A stretch of 17,793 nt of DNA from Candidatus Nitrosopumilus sp. (GTDB taxonomy: Archaea; Thermoproteota; Nitrososphaeria; Nitrososphaerales; Nitrosopumilaceae), in assembly GCA_029880665.1 (NCBI GenBank), contig JAOUNZ010000006.1, positions 1 through 17,793 of the forward strand, in the 5' to 3' direction. A model generated the notes under the pieces. That model ran no database searches. It had not been told where the DNA came from and saw nothing but the letters and a program-made list of their open reading frames with translations. Below, in pieces: positions 7,264 to 13,725 of the stretch; position 1 is the first letter of the stretch; each line of letters opens with the position of its first letter. The position numbers and the translations under genes were made by a program.

Positions 7264-7841
7264 AGTCCTATTTTGTTTGAGAATATTTTCATGATTTCTT
7301 CGTGTATTTCTTCCTTAGGTTTTGATGCATCAATTATTTCCCAGTGTTTCTTTTTAGCAGTTGTGCGATAAATTTTAGAAACTTTTCTTAAAAATTTTTC
7401 ATTTTTTTCAAACTTGTCACGATTGGTTTTTTGCCTACAAAACGATTCTTTTTGTGTAACATTAAGTAGAATCACAAGATCAGCTTCTGGAAGTCCGGCG
7501 TCAAGATTCTCAAGCCATTTTTGTTTCATGCCGTTTGCAATACCATAAACCAGATTGGAGTGATAATAGCGATTCATAATCAAAACAGAGTTTTTTTCTT
7601 GCGCTGCCAGAATTTCATCAAGTTTTTCCCACCTGTTTGCAGCCAAAAGACAATGAATCACTTGTGGGGGGAATTTCCTTTTCCCGTCCAAATATTGCCT
7701 GATTTCCTTTCCAACTGGGGTCTTGTAGTCAGGGAAATTAAACAGTTTAGTCTTGATCTTCCTTTTTTTAAGGGATTTTTCCAACATGGTTGACTGGGTC
7801 AGCTTTCCTGCCTGGTCTCCGCCTTCAATTACAACTATCAT
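7260..7841 (-). CDS. tmk: Thymidylate kinase (dTMP kinase) with altered P-loop and DRY motifs
   Basis: Phosphorylates dTMP to dTDP on the way to dTTP. From the ATG at 7841 the protein has 193 residues. A TTG three codons earlier (7850) is possible, but the ATG gives the standard N-terminus MIVVIEGGDQAGK, and a TATA-like TTTTTAA lies about 30 nt upstream. The P-loop is GGDQAGKLTQ: L14 replaces the usual Ser/Thr after the lysine, though Thr follows. The DR(Y/H) motif reads NRYYHSNLVYG (N90), with Asn for the usual Asp. The LID region (RQKTNRDKFEKNEKFLRKV) is normal. It is the first gene of the tmk-HD-pyrH operon; its stop overlaps the next ATG. Family identity is strong; the two substitutions may affect metal handling. 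Confidence 0.9.
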   Translation of the reverse strand: MIVVIEGGDQAGKLTQSTMLEKSLKKRKIKTKLFNFPDYKTPVGKEIRQYLDGKRKFPPQVIHCLLAANRWEKLDEILAAQEKNSVLIMNRYYHSNLVYGIANGMKQKWLENLDAGLPEADLVILLNVTQKESFCRQKTNRDKFEKNEKFLRKVSKIYRTTAKKKHWEIIDASKPKEEIHEEIMKIFSNKIGL

Positions 7842-7872
7842 GTATACCAAGACAGGGAAACTGATTGATTAA

Positions 7873-8460
7873 AAATCTATCAAACAACTGACGGTATATG
7901 AGGGAATGGTTGCAGAAAGTTACCATGAAAATCTAACTGTAATTTTCAATGAATTGTATCCAAATTTTACAGGAAGAAAGAACAAGACAAACTCTAGAAA
8001 CTATAATGCATCAGACGAGATCAATGCGTTACTGAACTATGGTTATGCTATTTTAGAATCTGAAATTATAAAGATAATTAATGAAATAGGATTAGATTAT
8101 TCTATCTAATTTCTCCATGAGATTAACCAGGATAGAACTCTATTAGTATATGATGTATAGAAATTGTTTAGATGTATGATTGACATTTATGTGATGCAAT
8201 TACCGGAAGAGAAGAAGATCAAAAATCTGATTTTATAATTATAGAAGACTATCACACCAGATTGAGAGATGGTGTTGCCAAATCATTAATAGAAAAGATT
8301 AATTCAAATTTTAATGCCAGATACAATTACAAGAATAACAAGTAAGATTCATGTGAAATAATCTTGCAAGATAACTTACAGCAATTACTAAATCTGAATT
8401 GATTACATTTGAAACAATTTCTCTAGATATTGAACCGGATCATGACCAGATTTTATCAAG
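7873..8460 (+). pseudogene. cas1: Decayed cas1-family integrase gene (N-terminal half missing, stops and frameshifts)
   Basis: The translated pieces follow the Cas1 catalytic domain in order. Frame 1 gives TVYEGMVAESYHENL (the EG-A--Y motif with the metal-binding Glu, about 7900). It continues with ASDEINALLNYGYAILESEI (8011-8070) and GLDYSI, a TAA at 8107, FLHEINQDRTLLVYDV (with the catalytic His and Asp), a TAG at 8158 and KLFRCMIDIYVMQL. After a shift at an A5 run (8221-8225) the next frame gives SDFIIIEDYHTRLRDGVAKS and NFNARYNYKNNK, a TAA at 8343, then IILQDNLQQLL. A second shift (about 8375-8386) leads to FETISLDIEPDHDQIL, like the Cas1 C-terminal segment. The first 100-150 residues of a normal Cas1 are absent; tmk lies directly upstream on the other strand. 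At least five lesions rule out a working protein. Whether it came from a CRISPR locus, a casposon or a solo cas1 is not decidable here. Confidence 0.88.
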
Positions 8461-8461
8461 G

Positions 8462-8468
8462 TTTATAA
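8462..8468 (+). promoter_or_regulatory. TATA box of hsp20, at the edge of the cas1 remnant
   Basis: TTTATAA is centred 29 nt before the hsp20 ATG at 8494, with no Shine-Dalgarno in between, as expected for a leaderless mRNA. It lies at the 3' end of the decayed cas1 homology. Confidence 0.5.
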
Positions 8469-8493
8469 CCAAAAATGGAGTACATACCACAAA

Positions 8494-8874
8494 ATGGGAC
8501 TTGTTAGCGAAGTAATCAAGGAAATAGGAAACAAGTCAAGGGAGTTCTATGAATTTGTTTTGCCACCAATTGACATGTACCGTAATGAAGATAATCTCAA
8601 GGTGGTAATTGACATTCCTGGATTTAACAAGCAAGACATCAAGTTGATCTTGTGCCAAGACATACTTTCCATCAAGGCTCAAAAAGAAGTCGATGAAAAG
8701 GAATCAAAGACGTTGATTTCAAACCAGAGGCCAAACTTGATTGACAAAAAAATCAGGCTTCCAATAGACATCAAACAAGGCGAAGAGAAAATAGAGTCTG
8801 CAAAATATGAAAACGGGGTTCTTACGCTAATTATCCCCGTAGCAAAAAAGGGAAAAAACATCCCAATAGAATAG
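8494..8874 (+). CDS. hsp20: Small heat-shock protein Hsp20 (alpha-crystallin family)
   Basis: ATP-independent cytosolic chaperone that holds unfolding proteins in large oligomers. The 126 residues comprise a short N-terminal arm (1-23) and an alpha-crystallin domain (about 24-117). The domain starts PPIDMYRNEDNLKVVIDIPG and ends with the family signature AKYENGVLTLIIP (103-115). The C-terminal I-P-I (123-125) is the I-x-I motif that docks into neighbouring subunits. The ATG at 8494 has a TATA box at 8462-8468. The stop codon touches the stop of the convergent UbiB kinase gene with no base between. Identity is secure. Confidence 0.95.
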   Translation: MGLVSEVIKEIGNKSREFYEFVLPPIDMYRNEDNLKVVIDIPGFNKQDIKLILCQDILSIKAQKEVDEKESKTLISNQRPNLIDKKIRLPIDIKQGEEKIESAKYENGVLTLIIPVAKKGKNIPIE

Positions 8875-10419
8875 TTAGTACTTTCTAAACAACACCGAAA
8901 CTGTCATTATCAAGCCAGAAATGACCATTCCGGCCAAACCTAGGGATTCGCTGGACTGGAACAAAAATGTAGAGCCTACAAAAATTGCAGAGGCAAATAT
9001 GCTTCCACCAATTAAGACAGTTGGTTTTCTTTTTTTCACATAGACAGAAACCTCGTCCCGAAGTTTCTCCATTTCAGATCCAATTCGCAGAGCAGAGTCA
9101 ATGGATTTTGCAAAGCTGTCAAACGAGATCTTTAATTCTTCAACATATGCTCTTGAAATGAGGTTTTCCTCCTCTAGAATGTTCTTCAATACTTTGACAA
9201 ACTTGAAATCAACGTTATGTGTCTTGTAGATCCCCTCAATTATCGAGGCCATTCTCATGTACAAGGCCAAATTTTTTGGCAAAACAAACGGGAATTTGCT
9301 CATGGTTTGATTTGCAAGTTCCATCAAACTCTGTACTTCCATTTCGTCAGGCTTGTTTCCATGCATTGCACCAATCGAAAGCTCGATTCCTTTTTCAATT
9401 ACTGACCTATTATACCCAGGAGTCAGCATCCGAAGATCATTCATTGCATTGACAACCCTTGAGGGGTTTTTCTCGACCAGTGCAAGATAGAGCCTAATTA
9501 GCTTGAATCTGGTTTCATTGTTTATCTTTCCTACCATTCCATAATCATACAAGATGAGTTTTCCATCATCAGTCACTGCGATGTTTCCAGGGTGGGGATC
9601 TGCATGAAAGATTGAATGCTTTAGAAGCATGGTAAAAAAGACCTTGTGAACATCAATGACTAGATGTTCCCTGTCAATTCCCTTCTCATCAAGTGCCTTG
9701 ACATCTGTAACTTTGATTCCAGGAAGATATTCCATTGTTAGCACGTTTTTTGAAGAAAGATCATCAAAAACAGACGGCACTATTACCCGGTTGGAGTCTT
9801 TCATGTCACTTTTGATTTTTTTAAGGTTTTGAGACTCTATGGTGTAATCCATCTCTTCGTAGACAGTTTCAATGAACTGGGAGAGCATGGCCTTTGCTGA
9901 ATAGCGCAAGTTTGGATCAACAAATCTCAATGCCAATGGAAGTATTTTTTTTAAAACTTTGAGATCTTGCTCGACCATTTTTTCGATTCCGGGTCTTTTC
10001 ACTTTGATGACAATTTGCTGGCCGGAAATAGAACCTCGATAAACTTGCCCTATTGATGCACCGGAGATGGAGTCAGTATCTATCTCATCAAATCTCTCAT
10101 CAATTGGACCAAGATCTTTTTCGATTATTGGTTTTACCTGATCAAAAGGGGTGACAGGTACGCTGTCTTGTAGTTTTGCAAGCTCTTCAAGATACGGCTG
10201 GGGCAATATGTCGGCCCTTGAAGAAAGCCATTGACCTAGTTTGATGTAGACAGGCCCTAGTGAGATGAATGCGTTTAGAGCTCGTTGAGCATTTTTTCGG
10301 AATTGTTCTAAATCCATCTCATTTTTCTTTTGGTTGATCCAGGTTTTTCTATCTCTGCGTAATGCCAAAACTGACGGCAAGAGTTTAATGAATACTTGAA
10401 TGGTTCTAGCTGCAGACAT
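8875..10419 (-). CDS. ubiB: ABC1/UbiB (ADCK) family atypical protein kinase, membrane-anchored
   Basis: A 514-residue member of the UbiB/ADCK protein-kinase-like family, known in bacteria and eukaryotes for ubiquinone synthesis; in archaea the partner pathway (perhaps menaquinone or other isoprenoid lipids) is unproven. Key motifs are all present: KLGQ in VYIKLGQWLSSRADILP (58-74), the Ala/Gly-loop SGASIGQVYRG (119-129), lysine K139 in VIKVKRPG, the ExD-like EEMDYTIE (188-195), catalytic FHADPHPGN (271-279) and the DFG equivalent YDYG (291-294). Two C-terminal hydrophobic helices (about 468-510) anchor it in the membrane. It starts 3 nt after the 134-aa membrane protein gene, so the two are likely co-transcribed and may work together. 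Confidence 0.93.
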   Translation of the reverse strand: MSAARTIQVFIKLLPSVLALRRDRKTWINQKKNEMDLEQFRKNAQRALNAFISLGPVYIKLGQWLSSRADILPQPYLEELAKLQDSVPVTPFDQVKPIIEKDLGPIDERFDEIDTDSISGASIGQVYRGSISGQQIVIKVKRPGIEKMVEQDLKVLKKILPLALRFVDPNLRYSAKAMLSQFIETVYEEMDYTIESQNLKKIKSDMKDSNRVIVPSVFDDLSSKNVLTMEYLPGIKVTDVKALDEKGIDREHLVIDVHKVFFTMLLKHSIFHADPHPGNIAVTDDGKLILYDYGMVGKINNETRFKLIRLYLALVEKNPSRVVNAMNDLRMLTPGYNRSVIEKGIELSIGAMHGNKPDEMEVQSLMELANQTMSKFPFVLPKNLALYMRMASIIEGIYKTHNVDFKFVKVLKNILEEENLISRAYVEELKISFDSFAKSIDSALRIGSEMEKLRDEVSVYVKKRKPTVLIGGSIFASAIFVGSTFLFQSSESLGLAGMVISGLIMTVSVLFRKY

Positions 10420-10422
10420 TAG

Positions 10423-10827
10423 TTACTCCAGATAATTCTTAATTTTCTTTGTTGCTGTATATCCCACATATCCAGAGACAATAGATGTTATGAGACCGAC
10501 TGTAAATGATTGTTTTTTTGAATTTTTATCAAGAATGTTTTTTGCAACTTGTGAACCGAAGACTGCACATGCCAGACCGATTAGGACCTCGGGTGCATCG
10601 TGAATCAAATGTCCAACCGGATCTTTTCTTGGGTCTACCTTATCTGTATGGACTAAAAATTTGTCGCCATATTCTCTAATGTGTAAGTTGCCATAACGGT
10701 ACTGCTTGTATGCTCCATTTTTTTGTCCAAGGAAGGTTTCTTCTGCTTTTTCCAGCATAAACTCTCGTAATTCCTTTGGGACTTCAATTTCATTCCCCGG
10801 CATGATCGCAAGATCTAACAATTGCAT
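10423..10827 (-). CDS. Hypothetical protein with C-terminal membrane segments, 134 aa
   Basis: Not recognised. The N-terminal half is soluble and charged (EVPKELREFMLEKAEETFLG, then YRYGNLHIREYGDKFLVH). The C-terminal half holds two hydrophobic stretches: PEVLIGLACAVFGSQVAKNI (about 79-98) and SFTVGLITSIVSGYVGYTAT (about 106-125), ending in a basic tail KKIKNYLE. The start at 10827 has AAGG a few nt upstream; an ATG at 10803 (residue 9) is an alternative. It lies 3 nt upstream of the UbiB kinase gene, so they are probably expressed together. It could tether or regulate that kinase, but only the gene order says so. Confidence 0.75.
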   Translation of the reverse strand: MQLLDLAIMPGNEIEVPKELREFMLEKAEETFLGQKNGAYKQYRYGNLHIREYGDKFLVHTDKVDPRKDPVGHLIHDAPEVLIGLACAVFGSQVAKNILDKNSKKQSFTVGLITSIVSGYVGYTATKKIKNYLE

Positions 10828-10946
10828 ATAACCTTACGGTCTGAAAAGCGCTTCAGATTAGGATCAAAAACATGATATACTTTGACGGTTAGTTTTGTAT
10901 TTGACACGCTGAGAACTTCTGCAAGCCTAGGTGATGCAAATGTCAT
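10815..10946 (-). CDS. Possible 43-aa small ORF upstream of the 134-aa gene
   Basis: The minus-strand frame encodes 43 residues: MTFASPRLAEVLSVSNTKLT and, after VKVYHV, FDPNLKRFSDRKVICNC. The residue mix looks coding rather than random, and the open frame extends upstream of the ATG to about 11018 (including NDWCKIAFLEKQFTSEY) without another standard start. It could be a small cytosolic protein of the UbiB operon (its stop overlaps the 134-aa gene start by 13 nt) or the tail of a decayed longer gene. No family is recognised. Otherwise the 10828-11012 interval shows nothing. Confidence 0.35.
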   Translation of the reverse strand: MTFASPRLAEVLSVSNTKLTVKVYHVFDPNLKRFSDRKVICNC

Positions 10947-11012
10947 ATATTCAGAAGTGAATTGTTTTTCTAAAAATGCGATTTTACACCAGTCATTAAA
11001 TCTGCAAAAATC

Positions 11013-11204
11013 TCAAGTATTTAGCCGATCTTTTGTAAACATTATGAAGCTAATTGAAAAGACTGCCAGCATTGCAATCCCGGTGACATATGCATAGTTC
11101 AATCCTACGCCAGGGTGATCCTCTTGATGATAGTAGTTGATCAGAAATGTTACAACCAACAAGACCACTCCGATGGCTGTTAGTTTCCGGTGCGTCTCCA
11201 ACAA
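11013..11204 (-). CDS. Small two-helix membrane protein, 63 aa
   Basis: Hydrophobic segments TAIGVVLLVVTFLINYY (residues 9-25) and YAYVTGIAMLAVFSISFIMF (37-56) flank a polar loop HQEDHPGVGLN. The C-terminus is short (TKDRLNT). There is no ATG in a suitable place: the start is a TTG at 11204 (a second TTG follows at once), with a TATA-like CATATAG about 25 nt upstream. It lies between the exporter operon and the UbiB operon and belongs clearly to neither. Function is unknown. The helix-loop-helix pattern and promoter support a real gene. Confidence 0.65.
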   Translation of the reverse strand: MLETHRKLTAIGVVLLVVTFLINYYHQEDHPGVGLNYAYVTGIAMLAVFSISFIMFTKDRLNT

Positions 11205-11340
11205 AGATGGATTTGTCAGTAACTATATGAATTTAGAAGAACGTCTAGAAACATTCACCAACCTATAGAATATTCAGATTAGCCAGGTAAATGTATTTTG
11301 ACAGATAGCCATTTCCTCGGATGATAGTTTTAGGATTGGA

Positions 11341-11673
11341 TCAGGGATCTGATTCCATTTGAGATAGTTTTTTGATTACTTCGTCAAGCTCTGCTGCGTT
11401 TTGATCAATTACCTTTCTTATCACTGCAATCTCTTCGTTGATCTGCTCCAGATGGATGTCATCAGAGTTTTTGATTCTCTCTTCTAGGTCCTTTAGAACT
11501 TGTCTATTGTACTGATTTATTTTTTCAAGTTCATTTTTGTATGTCTCTAATTTTTCATATTGATTTGAAATCTCAGGAACTTCAACATATTTTTGGTTTG
11601 TTACAAATCCCAAAGAGATCACCAGACTTCCTACTGCTAGAACTGCAATGAGAACAATTATGCTTAATCTCAA
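11341..11673 (-). CDS. Membrane-anchored coiled-coil protein of the exporter operon, 110 aa
   Basis: An N-terminal membrane helix (LSIIVLIAVLAVGSLVISLG, residues 3-22) is followed by a highly charged helical region (about 35-105) with heptad-like spacing, for example YEKLETYKNELEKINQYNRQ and INEEIAVIRKVIDQ. This predicts a long coiled coil outside the membrane. The start is a TTG at 11673. The gene follows the COG1361-like protein by 43 nt and is the last of the exporter operon. In bacterial MacAB the adaptor MacA has a helical hairpin; this small protein could play a similar structural part, but there is no sequence match to claim that. Real gene, role inferred from context. Confidence 0.75.
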   Translation of the reverse strand: MRLSIIVLIAVLAVGSLVISLGFVTNQKYVEVPEISNQYEKLETYKNELEKINQYNRQVLKDLEERIKNSDDIHLEQINEEIAVIRKVIDQNAAELDEVIKKLSQMESDP

Positions 11674-11716
11674 TTTACGTATCTCATTTCCTCATTTTGG
11701 ATTTAAAATTTAGCAC

Positions 11717-13024
11717 CTAGCTTGCCTGTGCTGTTACTTTTTTACGCCTGCGCATCATGTAAATTCCAATGCCAATTGCCGCGATAATTGGAATGACAAT
11801 CATGATAAAATCAGGGCCTGACTCTTCATCGTTTGGTGGCTCTTCAACAAATATTGTAGTCTCAAGTGGCTGAAAGATCTCATCTCTGACACCGTCCTTG
11901 TATCGCACGGTAATGGTGACGTCATGTTCTCCATATTTTGACTTGCCGTTAAACTCTATAGGAATGTTAAATGGAACAGGGGCATCTATTTCAATTTCGT
12001 CAATGAATTGAGTACTCGGTTTGATATTGGAATCTCCGCGTGGTTCAATAGTTACAAAACCAAATAATCCGTCTTCATTTCCTTCGTTGATTATTTCTCC
12101 AATTACCATCTGTGTGCTGGACAATTCAATGACATCAATATTGTATATCGACAAATCGATGAAGCCCTTAACATAGAAATCAGCTATTCGTGAAACGGTG
12201 TGCTTGTCACCATGTGCATTAAAATAAGTTATTTCAATGGGTGCACGAAGCGTATCGCCTTTCAGAGATTCTGGCACGTATATGCCAAGTTCAATTTGTT
12301 TTTTTGATTTTGGAGCAATCTCGCCAACCTCCCAGTCGGTATTTAGAACCACTACGTTCTCTATGTTAGTGATAGACTGTGTGGTTGATGCTCTTTCACT
12401 TTGTGTGTTTTGCAGTACCACATTAACACTTGAAATCGGCGCAGTTCCATCATTTGAAATTTCAATTGTCACATAGTTCTGCTGCAATGATGTAAGGAAT
12501 GGATCTAGTGCGCGTATGTTTATCACACTTTTTCCAGTTATTTTAAAATCAAAATCCTCAAACGCGGTTCGAACTCCGGATTCACGCAGTCGAGAATAGT
12601 CAACTTTGATCGTGCCAGGATATTGCTGGACCCGGATATTCTTGTCGATGTCTACAAAGAAAGTGAGGTAAAAGATTTCCCCGGCAAGCGAATTTGAGTT
12701 AGCGTCAGCAAAAATCAATGAACCAGGTCCGTCTGAGGCTGAAAATCCAAGAGGCAGCGACAGTTGTCCTCGTATTCCAGTAATGTCTTGAGTTCCAACA
12801 TTTGCCATTACTACTGTAAATGGCACATTTTTGTCGCCTGCATCAATCTCAAATTTTTCATCTGTTGTTCCGAAGTATGCATCAAGGAATTTGACATCCC
12901 CATAGTCTCGCTCAAAAGGGGAATTGCCAAATCCTCCAGAGGCGATTTGTGCATACGAGTTTTCAAAAACAAACGGAGATAGTCCGATTACAAATAACGA
13001 CAACAAGAGTTTTGCATTCATCAT
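11717..13024 (-). CDS. Secreted, C-terminally anchored COG1361/CARDB-like surface protein of the ABC exporter
   Basis: The 435-residue protein has a signal peptide (1-26, ending NSYAQ), an extracytoplasmic beta-sandwich region and a C-terminal membrane helix (about 404-424, IMIVIPIIAAIGIGIYM) followed by a basic stop-transfer (RRRKK). At least three Ig-like modules are suggested by repeats of the N-x-G turn typical of CARDB/COG1361 domains: ANVGTQDITGIRGQLSLPLG, SNDGTAPISSVNVVLQN and NEGNEDGLFGFVTIEP. Such proteins often accompany MacB/FtsX-type ABC systems in archaea, where they may replace the periplasmic adaptor. The gene overlaps the ATPase stop by ATGA, so it is translationally coupled to it. 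Confidence 0.85.
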   Translation of the reverse strand: MMNAKLLLSLFVIGLSPFVFENSYAQIASGGFGNSPFERDYGDVKFLDAYFGTTDEKFEIDAGDKNVPFTVVMANVGTQDITGIRGQLSLPLGFSASDGPGSLIFADANSNSLAGEIFYLTFFVDIDKNIRVQQYPGTIKVDYSRLRESGVRTAFEDFDFKITGKSVINIRALDPFLTSLQQNYVTIEISNDGTAPISSVNVVLQNTQSERASTTQSITNIENVVVLNTDWEVGEIAPKSKKQIELGIYVPESLKGDTLRAPIEITYFNAHGDKHTVSRIADFYVKGFIDLSIYNIDVIELSSTQMVIGEIINEGNEDGLFGFVTIEPRGDSNIKPSTQFIDEIEIDAPVPFNIPIEFNGKSKYGEHDVTITVRYKDGVRDEIFQPLETTIFVEEPPNDEESGPDFIMIVIPIIAAIGIGIYMMRRRKKVTAQAS

Positions 13025-13725
13025 ACCAAGACCTCCATTTCAGATGGTTGTTCACCCTCATACGACTTGCCATCTTTTATTGTTATCACCTTGTCTACTT
13101 GACCAAAGTGTTGTCTATCGTGTGTGACTATGATGAATGTTTGATTGAGTTTTTTTGCCATTGATTTCATTAGCTGAACAATTGTCTCTGAGGTTACAGA
13201 ATCAAGATTGCCTGTTGGTTCATCAGCTAAGACGATTGAAGGGTGGTTGATCAGTCCTCGTGCAATTGCTACTCTTTGAGCCTGTCCGCCTGAAATCTTG
13301 TTTGCACGCTTGTACATTTGTTTTTCAAGTCCTACTGCTTTTAGCAGATCTATGGCCTCCTTTTCAGCTGCACCGTCAGTTCCTCCGATTTGTCTTGGCA
13401 GCAATACATTTTCTAAAACAGAGAGATCAGTAAGCAGGTTAGAAAATTGGAAGATAAATCCAAGTTTTTTGTTTCTAAATGAAGAAATCTTATTATCATC
13501 AAGTGTTGTGGTGTCAACTCCATCAATGAAGATCTTTCCATTTGACGGATGATCCAACAATCCAATCATGTTAAGTAACGTGGATTTTCCAGAACCGGAA
13601 CTTCCTACAATTAGGACAATCTCGCCTTTTTCAATTGAAAATGACACATTATCAAGTGCCTTGACTTTGCTGTCGCCTTCTCCGTAAATCTTGCTGACAT
13701 TGCTGATTTCAAGTACTTTAGACAG
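13021..13725 (-). CDS. ABC transporter ATP-binding protein (MacB/LolD type)
   Basis: Energises the FtsX-type permease encoded just upstream. All ABC motifs are present, counted from the start used here: Walker A GSSGSGKST (41-49), Q-loop FIFQFSNLL, signature ISGGQAQRVAIARGL, Walker B IVLADEPTGNLD and H-loop IIVTHD. The layout matches the LolD/MacB/FtsE subgroup. The N-terminus proper begins SKVLEISNVSKIYGEG. No ATG or GTG is available: the best start is a CTG at 13723-13725 that overlaps the permease stop by 8 nt. Longer frames from TTG at 13800 or 13785 would add residues that merely shadow the permease C-terminus. The gene is coupled to its neighbours on both sides. Confidence 0.92.
   Translation of the reverse strand: MSKVLEISNVSKIYGEGDSKVKALDNVSFSIEKGEIVLIVGSSGSGKSTLLNMIGLLDHPSNGKIFIDGVDTTTLDDNKISSFRNKKLGFIFQFSNLLTDLSVLENVLLPRQIGGTDGAAEKEAIDLLKAVGLEKQMYKRANKISGGQAQRVAIARGLINHPSIVLADEPTGNLDSVTSETIVQLMKSMAKKLNQTFIIVTHDRQHFGQVDKVITIKDGKSYEGEQPSEMEVLV

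Noticed and set aside
3468..8460. Idea that the Cas4-like gene and the cas1 remnant form one lost CRISPR locus
   Set aside because: They are separated by 3.8 kb of unrelated genes on both strands, no CRISPR repeats are seen, and the Cas4-like protein is intact while cas1 is decayed. Independent origins are simpler.
7850..8515. Seeing the 67-codon frame at 7906-8109 as a small intact gene
   Set aside because: Its sequence matches the middle of Cas1, and recognisable Cas1 sequence continues in frame after its stop, so it is a fragment of a pseudogene.
10882..11097. Open frame of 71 codons on the + strand
   Set aside because: Starts at TTG, has no family motif, and runs antisense to the 63-aa membrane gene and the 43-aa ORF, which read more like protein.
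11225..11270. Short + frame beginning ATGAATTTAGAAGAACGT (MNLEERLETFTNL)
   Set aside because: Only 13 codons before a stop and no continuation in other frames; too short to call a gene or a remnant.
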